Positions 32,963 to 41,923 are shown, numbered from the stretch's first letter. The stretch is 64,000 nt of DNA from Sulfurovum riftiae (GCF_001595645.1 NZ_LNKT01000012.1:124001-188000), one strand, 5' to 3'. A program made the numbers and translations. The notes: generated by a model from the letters alone, not told the origin.

Positions 32963-33631
32963 TCATAAAAGGAGCCTGGAGGCCGCTGCACAGGCCGCAG
33001 ATTCGCTTTTGAGAATCAGAGGGGTATCGAAGCCTACAATGTTCTCCGAAGCGAAAAGTGCCACCTCCTCCTCATGGAAACCGCCTTCGCAGCCAATGAC
33101 GATCGTCTCTATCTCACTGTTGGAAATGAAGTTATTTTCAGAAAAATTCAGCAGCTTACTTTGCGGATACTTTTCAAGAAATGACTTCAGGTCTTCTCCC
33201 ATCTCAAGTTCCATCATGACCGATCTTCCGGATTGCTGTGAAGAGTTCAGCAGGATCTTTTCAAGACGCTTGAAATCCGGTTTGAAACTTTTCTGCGAAC
33301 GTTTGCAGTAAATGAAAGTGATCTTCCCGACACCCATTTCATTGAGGGAAGGCAGTACCTTCTCAATGCTTTTTGGATCGATGATACACCAGCCGATATG
33401 CAGCGGTTTTGAGGCTTTTATTTCCAACGCAGTGCTCTCCCGGAGTGAAAGCGTGGCACTGCGTTTGTCAATGAAATCAATGGTGTAACGGTGCAGTAGA
33501 CCATCTTCCAGATTACGCAGGTAAAGCATATCGTCTGTTTTGTGCCTGCGTACTTTGAAGATGTAGCGGTGCTCATCTCCACTCAGTGTCAGCTGTGGCC
33601 TGCCTGCTTCGGCATGATAGAGATACAACAT
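32963..33631 (-). CDS. rsmE: 16S rRNA (uracil-1498-N3)-methyltransferase
   Basis: A 222-residue SPOUT enzyme with an N-terminal PUA-like part (LSGDEHRYIFKVRRHKTDDM), KRSQKSFKPDFKRLEKIL, SQQSGRSVMM and the C-terminal knot IVIGCEGGFHEEEV followed by LKSESAACAAASRL (family: LRAETA). Length is slightly below the common 240. It modifies U1498 near the decoding site. The frame begins 3 bp after the stop of the membrane gene upstream, so the two may be co-transcribed. Confidence 0.93.
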   Translation of the reverse strand: MLYLYHAEAGRPQLTLSGDEHRYIFKVRRHKTDDMLYLRNLEDGLLHRYTIDFIDKRSATLSLRESTALEIKASKPLHIGWCIIDPKSIEKVLPSLNEMGVGKITFIYCKRSQKSFKPDFKRLEKILLNSSQQSGRSVMMELEMGEDLKSFLEKYPQSKLLNFSENNFISNSEIETIVIGCEGGFHEEEVALFASENIVGFDTPLILKSESAACAAASRLLL

Positions 33632-33634
33632 CGC

Positions 33635-34060
33635 TTAAATGGCAACAAGGCCTTTGGCTTTGAAGACCATCAATACCACCATCACGGCAATAAGGAATAC
33701 CTGTACCGCGGATATCTTGTAAAACAGTCCTTTAAGCAGAGCATGTTTTGCCGGATCCTCGATATGGGTCGTTTTGATCACTTTGTACTTCTTGATCTCG
33801 ATATACATCATTGCCGCCCAGATAAGGATCATCAGGATGATACTCATTGAAAAAGGGTACTCGCCCATCACCATTGCGATCAGCCCTGTAAAAGCGATCA
33901 TCGAGGCGATCGCCTGGAAGATCATCGTGTAGATGAAACTTGCTTTTCTGAACTTCAAAGGGTGTTTGGCCGTCATCTTCGGGATGAAGAAACCTGCCAT
34001 CAAAAAGGCCAGGAATATCTTGACCAGAATACTGTGTGTTGCAATGATCTGTGCTACCAT
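33635..34060 (-). CDS. Four-helix membrane protein of unknown function
   Basis: The 141-residue protein has four hydrophobic segments (about 9-27, 44-64, 68-87 and 118-136). AGGAG precedes ATG 34060. A KKYKVIKTTHIEDPAKHALL loop lies before the last helix. The four-helix pattern with His in the first helix region is reminiscent of small cytochrome b-like or CopD-like proteins, but heme ligands are not evident, so no function is given. It diverges from moeA and lies 3 bp before rsmE. Confidence 0.72.
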   Translation of the reverse strand: MVAQIIATHSILVKIFLAFLMAGFFIPKMTAKHPLKFRKASFIYTMIFQAIASMIAFTGLIAMVMGEYPFSMSIILMILIWAAMMYIEIKKYKVIKTTHIEDPAKHALLKGLFYKISAVQVFLIAVMVVLMVFKAKGLVAI

Positions 34061-34153
34061 AAAAACTCCTGCTGGGCACTACAGGCCCGTAATTTAAAAG
34101 GGATTATACCCTATTTTGATATAATCAACCTACGCCATTCAAAAAGGATCATC

Positions 34154-35374
34154 ATGACTGTTTCCATTACCGAAGCACTCGATATCATCTATAAGAATAT
34201 CCAACCGCTCAGTACCGAGATACTCCCTATTGAGATGGTTCTGGGGCGTATCTGTGCGGAAGATGTCACTGCCGTACTTGATATGCCGAGATTCGACAAT
34301 TCCGCGATGGACGGGTATGCGGTCAAATGTGCGGATGCCGGAAAGACCGTACGCTGCACAGAAGTGATCTTTGCAGGCGACTCTCCCCAAACACCACTGA
34401 AACAGGGTGAAGCGATCAAGATCATGACAGGGGCCCCGCTTCCTGAAGGCTGTGAGGCGATCGTGCCGGTGGAGCAGGCAGAGGCCAAGGGCGATGATGT
34501 GATGCTTCCCCCAGAAATACTTCCAGGCTCTTTCCACAGGGAAGCCGGAAGCGATATGGGAAGCGGTGCTGTCTACCTCTCTCTTGGGGAAGAGATCAAT
34601 GCCTACAGGATCGCGTTGCTTGCAAGCCAGGGGGTCACCCATTTGCAGGTCTTCAGAAAGATCAAGGTCGTTGTCTTCGGTACCGGGGACGAATTGCGTC
34701 CGCACTACGAAAAGATCGAAGCACATCAGCTTTACAACTCCAATACACCTATGTTCCTGGAGCGGGCCAAAGAGTTGGGGTGTGAAGTACGGTACGTTCC
34801 CAGAAGCATCGATACCATCGCCTCGCTTGAAGAAGCAATCCGTTCTTCCATCGATGCGGACATCATTATTACCTCAGGCGGTGTGAGTATGGGAGACAAG
34901 GATTTCACCAAAGAGGCTTTCAGAAACCTGGGCATGGAACTCTTCTTCGACAAAGTACAGATCAAACCGGGCAAACCCACTGCATTCGGAAAGATAGGCG
35001 ATACAGCCATTATCAATCTGCCCGGAAATCCACTGGCGTCCATGGTCAATTTCGAAGTCTTCATTCGTGCCGTGATCTACAGGATGTCCGGCGCGAAAGC
35101 ATACCGCCAAAATACTATAGAGACGACGTTAAGAGAGGATTTCAGGATCAAAGCGGGGAACTATACGGTCAAGCTTGGCAGCTTTGACGGGAAAACATTC
35201 ATGCCGTTCAAACAGCAGCTTCCCGGAATGCTCTCGCCCATGCAGCATGCCGATGGGTACATCATTACCCCTCCGGATGTGACTTTCCTTGCCAAAGGGA
35301 CAAAAGTACGCATGATACCTATACACTGGGATTGCAGAAGTGAAAAAGAGGAGGTGTTTTTTACCGGAGGCTGA
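34154..35374 (+). CDS. moeA: Molybdopterin molybdenumtransferase
   Basis: I start this 406-residue protein at ATG 34154 (MTVSITEALDIIYKN), preceded by AAGGA. It shows the MoeA signatures FDNSAMDGYAVKCAD, GEAIKIMTGAPLPEGCEAIVPVEQ, VVVFGTGDELRPH, TSGGVSMGDKDF and INLPGNPLASMVNFEVF. MoeA inserts Mo into adenylated molybdopterin, needed here by the formate dehydrogenase. A GATATAAT -10 lies near 34119-34126. Its stop (35374) directly abuts the queD end on the other strand (convergent). MoaA lies about 3 kb away. Confidence 0.95.
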   Translation: MTVSITEALDIIYKNIQPLSTEILPIEMVLGRICAEDVTAVLDMPRFDNSAMDGYAVKCADAGKTVRCTEVIFAGDSPQTPLKQGEAIKIMTGAPLPEGCEAIVPVEQAEAKGDDVMLPPEILPGSFHREAGSDMGSGAVYLSLGEEINAYRIALLASQGVTHLQVFRKIKVVVFGTGDELRPHYEKIEAHQLYNSNTPMFLERAKELGCEVRYVPRSIDTIASLEEAIRSSIDADIIITSGGVSMGDKDFTKEAFRNLGMELFFDKVQIKPGKPTAFGKIGDTAIINLPGNPLASMVNFEVFIRAVIYRMSGAKAYRQNTIETTLREDFRIKAGNYTVKLGSFDGKTFMPFKQQLPGMLSPMQHADGYIITPPDVTFLAKGTKVRMIPIHWDCRSEKEEVFFTGG

Positions 35375-35956
35375 TCAGACACGCTCCGGATTGAGCAGTG
35401 TTTCCTTTTGAAGAAGCTTCTCCCAGAGCTGAGGGTCACTCCATTCGGACTTCACCTGTTCGGAAAAAATGATCTCTTCGAGTGCTATTTTTCCCATCAG
35501 TTCGCTGTGTGCATCCTCTTTAAAACCCTGGGCATACCCTGTTTCCGTCTCATGCACGATGATACTGTGAAGCTGTACTTCCTTCTCTCCGTTACGCATC
35601 TTCGTGCAGGCAAGTACCCGTTCCACCATCAGGTAGATCACGCGGGAGAACTGTTCGGCCGAAGGGGATACAGGTAGTTCCACCCAGCGGCTGCTGTGTT
35701 TTTTCATAGCTTCCAGATAGCTTGCATCATCGCTGCTCCATAGTGTAATGCCGTGGTCGAAAGCATCAATAAGCTCTTTGATGTAGAGTTTGGTCAAACC
35801 GAAATCATAGACCATCTGCCCGTCATCCAGATAGTTCGACTTGAGCAGCACCTCCACTTTGTAGGAGTGGCCATGGATATTCTCACTGCAGCGTCTGGTG
35901 GAACAATCCCTCACGATATGGGCATTTTCGAATTTAAAAAGTTTTCTGATCAGCAT
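35375..35956 (-). CDS. queD: 6-carboxy-tetrahydropterin synthase-like protein (QueD), C-terminally extended
   Basis: The 193-residue protein has the PTPS fold. The zinc His are visible in FENAHIVRDC and NIHGHSYKVEVLLKS, a Cys lies just before them (TRRCSENIHGH), and AFDHGITLWSSD and SIIVHETETGYAQ carry the catalytic His/Asp and Glu regions. QueD normally has about 120 residues; here about 35-40 extra residues follow the ETETGYA motif, and the middle is also longer. With QueE about 1.6 kb away it fits the queuosine precursor pathway. A second pterin role is possible for so long a variant. Confidence 0.87.
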   Translation of the reverse strand: MLIRKLFKFENAHIVRDCSTRRCSENIHGHSYKVEVLLKSNYLDDGQMVYDFGLTKLYIKELIDAFDHGITLWSSDDASYLEAMKKHSSRWVELPVSPSAEQFSRVIYLMVERVLACTKMRNGEKEVQLHSIIVHETETGYAQGFKEDAHSELMGKIALEEIIFSEQVKSEWSDPQLWEKLLQKETLLNPERV

Positions 35957-36006
35957 GATATAGTCCTCAATTGGGCGTCTGTTGCTCTGATTTTAACCAA
36001 GATAGC

Positions 36007-36369
36007 TTAAAGCGCGCCCTTGACGAAAACGCTTTTCACTTTGTCCCAGATACTGACCTCTTCTTTCTCTTCTTCTGCCTCTTCCTCTTCAGAATAGTAT
36101 TCCTCAGGCAAGGCATTTTCCGCGGTCCCGTCCACATTCACCACGGTCAATTCGGGGTGTATCAGTTCCCTGAGTTTTTTCTGTACGACCATCTTCGTTG
36201 TCATCAGGCTCATGGCACAGCCGTGACAGGTACCTGTCAGCTCAATGTATACCGTACCGTCTTTCACACCCAGCAGCTTTATGGCACCGCCATGGGATTC
36301 CACATACTCATTGACTGAGGGGAGATGATGGCGTACTGCCTTATAGATATCTTCATCTGAAAAGTGCAT
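36007..36369 (-). CDS. NFU-domain iron-sulfur carrier
   Basis: The 120-residue protein has the NifU C-terminal domain: VNEYVESHGGAIKLLGV, then TGTCHGCAMSLMTTKM with the CxxC that binds a [4Fe-4S] cluster between subunits, and LRELIHPELTVVNVD. The last 40 residues are highly acidic (EEYYSEEEEAEEEKEE), with a KVKSVFVKGAL end, which is unusual. It would deliver Fe-S clusters in the cytosol. QueE and MoaA, encoded nearby, are Fe-S proteins, but a specific link is not shown. Confidence 0.88.
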   Translation of the reverse strand: MHFSDEDIYKAVRHHLPSVNEYVESHGGAIKLLGVKDGTVYIELTGTCHGCAMSLMTTKMVVQKKLRELIHPELTVVNVDGTAENALPEEYYSEEEEAEEEKEEVSIWDKVKSVFVKGAL

Positions 36370-36449
36370 ATCATAATCCTTTATTATTAAAATAATAATC
36401 TGTACAAATATATAACTCTTTTGCTTAAATCAGACTAAAATTATCTTAT

Positions 36450-36977
36450 TTAATCCCCTGCTTTGGCAAAAAGCCTTTTCAGACACTCCGGACGGAAAGA
36501 TACCATAGGTACTTCCCTGCGGTATGCTTCATACGCTTCACCAAATTTTCTTTTGACTTCCATCTCTTCAAAAATGGTTACCATGATGATAATAAACAGC
36601 ATTTCCAAAGGGGCCAGTATCGTGATAAAGGTGGGGCTTCCAAGCAGGAGTGCCCAGCCCAAAGGCAACAGGGTCAACCCGAACAGCATCGGATGGCGCA
36701 TACAGCTGAAAATACCTGTGGTGACCAGCCTGTTCGTCTCCAGTCTCGGTATATCCCCCACTCTTCCCTTTGTCAATTCTCTTCCGCCGTTCGCCGCTGC
36801 CCGGAATGCAAGAACCAGCAGGAAGAACCCTATGAATGCGGTTAGCAAATGAAACCACAGATTGTGAAAAAGAGGAGAATGCCAATCTTTGGCAAGAGCG
36901 TAAGCAGCGCCTCCTATGATCATGGCAAACCACAGAAAGAGACGGATCACTACAGAAAAAGAGGTTTTGATCTGCAT
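36450..36977 (-). CDS. Isoprenylcysteine/phospholipid methyltransferase-like membrane protein
   Basis: A 175-residue membrane protein with about five hydrophobic segments. The C-terminal part has the ICMT/PEMT-type pattern TTGIFSCMRHPMLFGLTLL, then an FEEMEVKRKFGEAYEAYRREVP tail, which in the family binds S-adenosylmethionine. NnrU, linked to NO metabolism, is a distant relative of this fold. It is 3 bp after a DUF1858-like gene, so the two are probably one unit. The methyl acceptor is unknown. Confidence 0.8.
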   Translation of the reverse strand: MQIKTSFSVVIRLFLWFAMIIGGAAYALAKDWHSPLFHNLWFHLLTAFIGFFLLVLAFRAAANGGRELTKGRVGDIPRLETNRLVTTGIFSCMRHPMLFGLTLLPLGWALLLGSPTFITILAPLEMLFIIIMVTIFEEMEVKRKFGEAYEAYRREVPMVSFRPECLKRLFAKAGD

Positions 36978-36980
36978 GGT

Positions 36981-37490
36981 CTATTTTTTAATATAGGTGA
37001 TAAAATGATCTTCTTCTATTTCTCGGGTAAAAACATCATGCCCTGCCTTCAACATTTCATCTATCAGGGGTTCCGGACGGAAATCTGCTTCTATGATGAT
37101 CACTTCATCTTTATCTATCGCTTTGAGTGCCTTACGCAGTTCTGCCAAAGGGTTGTGTTCCTGATCCAGGATCTCATTTGCATTCAATGTCTGTTTTGCA
37201 TCCTGAAGGATCCACTCCGGTGTCTCTTTTACTTCTGATTTTCCCTCTGTAGACACCATATCAACCGGTGTCTGTCCGACTGCCTTGCGAAGTTGATTAA
37301 GCAGATCGGCCGGATCCATCCCTCCGACGATCGCTGCCTGCTTTACCCCTGCAAGTTTGGCCACGGTACGTCTCAATACAGGGTTGTTCAGCTTTTTGAA
37401 TTTTGGGTTTATCTCTATCAGGATATCTTTCATTCCTTCGTAATCATTCAGCAGATCTGAAATTTTTGTTTCGAGTGTTATCTCTTTCAT
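36981..37490 (-). CDS. DUF1858/DUF2249-like protein
   Basis: The 169-residue protein has an N-terminal unit (about 1-65) ITLETKISDLLNDYEGMKDILIEINPKFKKLNNPVLRRT that matches the DUF1858/ScdA_N pattern, also seen in iron-sulfur repair (RIC) proteins. The C-terminal unit (about 95-165) EVIIIEADFRPEPLIDEMLKAGH recalls DUF2249, a TusA-like fold. No di-iron His ligands of full RIC proteins are present. It is followed 3 bp later by the methyltransferase-like membrane gene. Related domain combinations often occur near NO or nitrite metabolism, but the function is unknown. Confidence 0.75.
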   Translation of the reverse strand: MKEITLETKISDLLNDYEGMKDILIEINPKFKKLNNPVLRRTVAKLAGVKQAAIVGGMDPADLLNQLRKAVGQTPVDMVSTEGKSEVKETPEWILQDAKQTLNANEILDQEHNPLAELRKALKAIDKDEVIIIEADFRPEPLIDEMLKAGHDVFTREIEEDHFITYIKK

Positions 37491-37583
37491 TTCTTTTTCC
37501 TCACAAACAGATTTTTTATTTTATCATAAACTGATACTTCATCTTGAATTTCCTGAGTAAAATATATTGATACAGAATTGCAG

Positions 37584-38342
37584 TTAAACACCCTGGGTAG
37601 TATCAAAGACACGTATATGCAGCCTGTCGCTGTAGCGAAAATTGTGTTTCATACAGAATTCAAATACCGCTTTGTCGTTCTTCCAGATCGTGTCCCTGCT
37701 TTCCCCTACAGGCATGCAGTAAACATCCAGTTCGGGAAGGATATGCCGTACTTCATTGATCTCGTCAATAGCAGTCGTCTCTACCAGTTCCGCATCGATC
37801 GTAAATTTTAGAAAAGATTCTTTGGTATGGGTCTGGATATTTTTGAGTGCCTGGGGAATGACCCTCTTTTCTTTGGGTTCACCGGAATTCGCCAACTTCA
37901 GGGAGAGAGCAAAAACGCAGGATTTATATGCAGGGTATTTTTCAAAATCTATCTCCACTGTTCCATTGGTCTCGAAAGTGATCCTTATCTTGTTTTTCAC
38001 AAGCCAATCAATGACCTCATAAAAGATCTTATCTGTATGATACATCAGCGGTTCACCCCCGGTAATGACCACATCGGGATAATAACCGATCTCTTTGAAC
38101 TCGTTTTGAAGCTCTGCTATGAGTAAACTGCTCTGCTCTACCTTCTGCCATTGTTTGGCAAAAACGCTGTCTACAGCAAAATAGGTATCACATCCAAAAC
38201 GTACTTCACCGTCTACTTCATACCTGGCACCGAACCCGGGACAGGAGAGATTGCACCCTCCTGTTCTTAGAAAATAGGAAGGTATACCTGCGTACTTTCC
38301 CTCACCCTGTATGGAGAAGAACTGCTCAGTTAGATAAAACAA
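37584..38342 (-). CDS. queE: 7-carboxy-7-deazaguanine synthase (QueE)
   Basis: A radical SAM enzyme of queuosine synthesis: YLTEQFFSIQGEGKYAGIPS at the start, a cluster motif CNLSCPGF followed by a long insert with a second Cys region (VRFGCDTYF), and TGGEPLMYHTDK. I propose TTG 38342 as start (252 residues), with AAGG nine bases upstream. The ATG-initiated frame to 38405 would translate a heptamer array and a 31 bp hairpin, which gives an untypical N-terminus (MQTNTLHSSLFIL). A pair with QueD is expected. The start remains uncertain. Confidence 0.87.
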   Translation of the reverse strand: MFYLTEQFFSIQGEGKYAGIPSYFLRTGGCNLSCPGFGARYEVDGEVRFGCDTYFAVDSVFAKQWQKVEQSSLLIAELQNEFKEIGYYPDVVITGGEPLMYHTDKIFYEVIDWLVKNKIRITFETNGTVEIDFEKYPAYKSCVFALSLKLANSGEPKEKRVIPQALKNIQTHTKESFLKFTIDAELVETTAIDEINEVRHILPELDVYCMPVGESRDTIWKNDKAVFEFCMKHNFRYSDRLHIRVFDTTQGV

Positions 38343-38488
38343 GGAATGATTCCTTGTTTTATCATGAAGAATGAAGAGTGAAGAGTGAAGAGTGTTGGTT
38401 TGCATTGCACGGCAATGCCTTTATGAATAAAAGCAGAGCTTCCGCTCTGCATACAATCATTCTTCACTCTTAACTCTTCACTCTTCAC
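38333..38488. repeat. Hairpin plus inverted heptamer arrays upstream of queE
   Basis: GATAAAACAAGGAA and TTCCTTGTTTTATC at 38333-38363 are perfect 14 bp arms around TGA. GAAGAAT and three GAAGAGT units follow at 38366-38393. TCTTCAC-type units (four, the second TCTTAAC) lie in inverted orientation at 38461-38488. Between the arrays are two short hairpins, TGCATTGCACGGCAATGC and GCAGAGCTTCCGCTCTGC. The inverted pair flanks about 67 bp between moaA and queE. Confidence 0.8.
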
Positions 38489-38493
38489 TCCAA

Positions 38494-39474
38494 TTATCCT
38501 CCTGTCTCATAGAAAGCACGGCTCGAGACCTCCTGTCCCTCTTCAAGTTCACCCTCTATCCATCGGTTCTCTTTGGGCTTGTCTTTGAGTACCTTGGCCA
38601 GCACCTGCGAAGCAGCTTCGATATCGCCTTTTTTGACAGAATCTGCGATACTGAGTGCTTCATCGAAGTAGAGACAGGGAATGAGGAAGCCTTCCGCTGT
38701 CAGTCTGATACGGTTGCAGCTTTCACAGAAATCGTGTTTGTGCGGATCGATCAGGCCGAATTCATAGCCGTTCTCTTCTATCTTGTAATTGAAAGAGGGG
38801 CTTGCACCTTCACGACCGAGCGCCCTGATGGTGTATTTCTCCTTGACCTTGCTCAGGATCTCTTTGCCGTGCATTCCCTTGAGTGCCTGGTCTGCATGAC
38901 GGTTCTCCATATACTCGATGAATCGTACTTTGATGTTGCGTGCCATACAATACTCCATGATATCGAGTATCTCATCATCGTTGATCCCTTTGAGCGGTAC
39001 CATGTTGATCTTGACACCGAGACCTACTTCAAGGGCTTTGTCGATCCCTTTGAGTACCTGTCCGAGTACATCTTTCTGTGCGATCTTGTGTGCGACCTCC
39101 GGTTTAAGGGAATCAAGTGAGATATTTAAACGTTTCAATCCGGCATCTTTGAGCTTTTGTGCCGTTTGCGGAAGCAAATAGGCATTCGTTGTCAAAGCAA
39201 GGTCAATGTCAGGTTTATAGTCATGGATCATTTTGATGAAGGTATCGAGGTCCTCTCTGAGCAGAGGTTCACCTCCTGTGATACGTATCTTGTTCACACC
39301 CTCATCCATAGCGACCTTCATGAACAAAAAGAGTTCTTCGAAGCTCAGGAGGTTCTCTTTTGGAACCCACGAGAAAGGTTTTTCAGGCATGCAGTACTGG
39401 CATCTGAAGTTACAGCGTTCTGTAACAGAAACACGCAGATAGTTGACCGTCCGGCCATGTCCGTCTATTAGCAT
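38494..39474 (-). CDS. moaA: GTP 3',8-cyclase
   Basis: I start this 326-residue protein at ATG 39474 ([17 protein letters not shown]). The N-terminal radical SAM motif is [14 protein letters not shown], followed by [13 protein letters not shown]; the C-terminal second cluster motif is [21 protein letters not shown]. The family's GG tail (YETGG) is conserved. It starts molybdopterin synthesis from GTP, pairing with moeA and the Mo enzyme FdhA. The upstream frame to 39567 adds a hydrophobic tract unlike MoaA and is rejected. Confidence 0.96.
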   Translation of the reverse strand: MLIDGHGRTVNYLRVSVTERCNFRCQYCMPEKPFSWVPKENLLSFEELFLFMKVAMDEGVNKIRITGGEPLLREDLDTFIKMIHDYKPDIDLALTTNAYLLPQTAQKLKDAGLKRLNISLDSLKPEVAHKIAQKDVLGQVLKGIDKALEVGLGVKINMVPLKGINDDEILDIMEYCMARNIKVRFIEYMENRHADQALKGMHGKEILSKVKEKYTIRALGREGASPSFNYKIEENGYEFGLIDPHKHDFCESCNRIRLTAEGFLIPCLYFDEALSIADSVKKGDIEAASQVLAKVLKDKPKENRWIEGELEEGQEVSSRAFYETGG

Positions 39475-39683
39475 AATGATCCAATTATTGAATTTTTGTA
39501 AGAGTATCCAAATGTAGATAAAAAGGGGATGAGATAGATCAATCAAAAGTTTTTTTAAAAAGTTCAAAAACGTTTATTTTGAAGCAGTTTATCGTAGATA
39601 TATATAGATAACAGGAGTTTATTTAAAATACGAAGTAACCTATAAGAGCAGCCAGCTGCGAGAGCCGACTGCTGAAATCATCT

Positions 39684-39710
39684 CACAAGAAGGGTAAAGC
39701 CCTTCTTGTG
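39684..39710 (-). terminator. Hairpin downstream of the bc1 operon
   Basis: CACAAGAAGGG (39684-39694) and CCCTTCTTGTG (39700-39710) are perfect 11 bp arms around TAAAG, lying about 10 bp after the petC stop. No U-run follows on the minus strand, so it may act by stalling or protecting the petABC mRNA end. The remaining 210 bp before moaA shows no gene. Confidence 0.6.
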
Positions 39711-39718
39711 AATAAATG

Positions 39719-40678
39719 TTAGTGGTGACCTCTCCACTTCTCTTTTTTCCATAGATACGCAAGGATCGTAAAGATGAAGAAGAAGAGTATAACCCATGGT
39801 CCCAGGGCCTCTCTTTTCGGTTTACTTGGATCACCGACCTCTTCAAGATACGCTTTGACTTCCTCGTATCCTTTCTTGGTCAGACCCACTCTTGGCATGG
39901 ATGTACCAGGAAGCTGTGACTGTGGATTTTCCACGAATGTCTCAAGGAAATGCTCAGATCTTGCTCTGATGATAATAGAAAGATCCGGTGGCAGTTTACC
40001 CATATACTTCTTGACTGCATCCTGCTCATCAAGTACTTTTATCTTATATGCAAGTGCATCTTTTTCATACTTGAACTTTGGTGTTTCACCAATCTGTGTC
40101 CACTTTGCATAACGCATAGCATGACATCTTCCACACGCTTCTTCAAACGCCTGCTTTGGTGTAACTTCACCCGCTTTTTTCGCCTGAAGATAGGCAACGA
40201 CATCTGCGATCTGCTGATCGTCAGTCATCATCATCTTGATGGAACCCATTGGGTGTGTTGATGTATCTTTATATTTATGGTCCACATTGGAAGCCATCGC
40301 AGGGTCTTTGATAAGTGCTATCAGATAGTTCTTGTCATAGATCGCACCTGCATGGTCAAGATTCGGGGGGATGACCCCACCCATATTGACACCGGCACCG
40401 TTGTGACATCCCAAACATGTAGCGAATGCCGCTTCACCGTTTGCCACATTGCCTTTCATTTTGGCGATCTTGCCTACGCTTGCCCAAAATGCTTTCTTCG
40501 CTTCAGCAACTTCTGTTTTCTTTGCCGCTTCTGCCTCTTCCACGTCTGCTGCTCCGGTATAAACGAAGTCATGTCCTTCGACATGTTTATGCATTTGAGA
40601 GTGAGCATACGGCTCAACACCCCAATACAGAAGAAGTGTAAAAGCTGCAACGATTCCAAATATTTTCAATTCTTTCAT
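39719..40678 (-). CDS. petC: Di-heme cytochrome c subunit of the bc1 complex
   Basis: The 319-residue protein has an N-terminal membrane helix (about 6-22) and a C-terminal one (about 298-314, WVILFFFIFTILAYLW). There are two heme motifs, CLGCHNGAGVN (near 99) and CGRCHAMRYAKW (near 185). Met-ligand candidates lie in HPMGSIKMMM and GTSMPRVGLT. Conventional cytochrome c1 has one heme, so this is the di-heme type known from Campylobacterota bc1 complexes. It receives electrons from the Rieske protein and passes them to soluble cytochromes. It is the third gene of petABC, 10 bp after petB. Confidence 0.93.
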   Translation of the reverse strand: MKELKIFGIVAAFTLLLYWGVEPYAHSQMHKHVEGHDFVYTGAADVEEAEAAKKTEVAEAKKAFWASVGKIAKMKGNVANGEAAFATCLGCHNGAGVNMGGVIPPNLDHAGAIYDKNYLIALIKDPAMASNVDHKYKDTSTHPMGSIKMMMTDDQQIADVVAYLQAKKAGEVTPKQAFEEACGRCHAMRYAKWTQIGETPKFKYEKDALAYKIKVLDEQDAVKKYMGKLPPDLSIIIRARSEHFLETFVENPQSQLPGTSMPRVGLTKKGYEEVKAYLEEVGDPSKPKREALGPWVILFFFIFTILAYLWKKEKWRGHH

Positions 40679-40688
40679 TTTCTACTCC

Positions 40689-41912
40689 TTACAGCTTTTT
40701 TTCTTTTTTAGTAATGATCGGCAGCGCAATCCACAATGCGAAGAATGTGAGTGCAGCGATCAATCCGATGTTGGCGAACAGGGCATCCGTTGGAGGAAGT
40801 TTACCCATAAATGTCAAGATAATCATATCTATCAACATTGCCCAGAACCAGTACTTGAACAATCCTCTTCTGCTTGCAGGAGCCACGTTCGGACTTCTGT
40901 CAAGGAATGGAAGTGCAAAGAAGATCACCTGGGCGATACCGAATGCGATCAATCCAAGGTCTTTCGAGAATGGTCTGAGGATCTCATATGACCACAGGAA
41001 GTACCACTCAGGATAAATGTGTGCCGGAGTTTTAAGTCCGTCTGCCGGATCGAAGTTCACCGGGTCCATCGCAAATTCGAAATGGTAGAATACCAGATAG
41101 AAGAAGAAGATGAAATAGACACCCATTACAAAGACATCCTTACTCAGGAACACAGGACTGAACGGAATAACTTTCGACTCTTTCACCTTTCCTGCTTTAT
41201 AAAGCTCTGCAGCCTCTTCAAAGTCGATCTCTTCACCATCCTGGTTGTTCACGTGCGGAAGTCTGAGTGTACCGAAGTGCAGTACGATCAGTCCGATGAT
41301 CGCCAATGGAAGCAGCAATACATGCAGCATGAAGAATCTTGTCAGGAAGGCATCACCAGGAACATAATCCCCTCTGATCCACTCAACAAGGCCATACGCT
41401 TCAAGAGAACCACCCGAGAAGAGGTTGGTAATAACCATACCCGCCCAGTAACTCATCTGTCCCCATGGAAGCATATATCCGGAGAAAGCTTCAGCTGAGA
41501 AAGTTACGAACAGAAGCATACCTGAAAGCCAGATAAGCTCTCTACCTCTCTTGTAGGAACCGTAGTAGATACCTACGAACATGTGGATATAGATGATCAG
41601 GAACACTACCGATGCACCGACACCGTGAATGTGTCTCCAGAGCCATCCGTACCCTACTTCAGACATGATCGTGTAGTTGACAGAATCGAATGCCAGATTG
41701 GTATCAGGCTTGTAGTACATCAACAGGAAGATACCACTTACAAGAAGGATACCGAATGTCGCTGCCAATACCATACCCATCGCCCATAGAAAGTTAATGT
41801 TCTTCGGGATCCAGTATTCTGTTTGAAGTACTCTTTTAAGCGTACTTACCGCTAGTCTTTCGTCTAACCATTTCTGAGAGAATGGTTTTGCGTTTTCGTC
41901 AAAATGTGCCAT
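40689..41912 (-). CDS. petB: Cytochrome b of the bc1 complex
   Basis: The 407-residue protein has about eight transmembrane segments with paired His ligands for the two b hemes: WRHIHGVGASVVFLIIYIHMF in helix B and FFMLHVLLLPLAIIGLIVLHFG in helix D. The quinol-site motif PEWYF is present as YPEWYFLWSYEILRPF, and GYMLPWGQMSYW is typical. Full-length, fused cytochrome b (not split). It lies 11 bp after petA and 10 bp before petC. Confidence 0.96.
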   Translation of the reverse strand: MAHFDENAKPFSQKWLDERLAVSTLKRVLQTEYWIPKNINFLWAMGMVLAATFGILLVSGIFLLMYYKPDTNLAFDSVNYTIMSEVGYGWLWRHIHGVGASVVFLIIYIHMFVGIYYGSYKRGRELIWLSGMLLFVTFSAEAFSGYMLPWGQMSYWAGMVITNLFSGGSLEAYGLVEWIRGDYVPGDAFLTRFFMLHVLLLPLAIIGLIVLHFGTLRLPHVNNQDGEEIDFEEAAELYKAGKVKESKVIPFSPVFLSKDVFVMGVYFIFFFYLVFYHFEFAMDPVNFDPADGLKTPAHIYPEWYFLWSYEILRPFSKDLGLIAFGIAQVIFFALPFLDRSPNVAPASRRGLFKYWFWAMLIDMIILTFMGKLPPTDALFANIGLIAALTFFALWIALPIITKKEKKL

Positions 41913-41923
41913 ATTCTCCCCTT

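Noticed and set aside
34116-34128. TTGAT-ATA-ATCAA upstream of moeA as a fifth FNR-type box
   Set aside because: The spacer is 3 bp, not 4, and the sequence contains the moeA -10 itself (GATATAAT), so the symmetry is likely accidental.
38343-38405. N-terminal 21 residues of the longest queE frame
   Set aside because: This part is encoded by a heptamer array and a hairpin and does not match QueE family N-termini.
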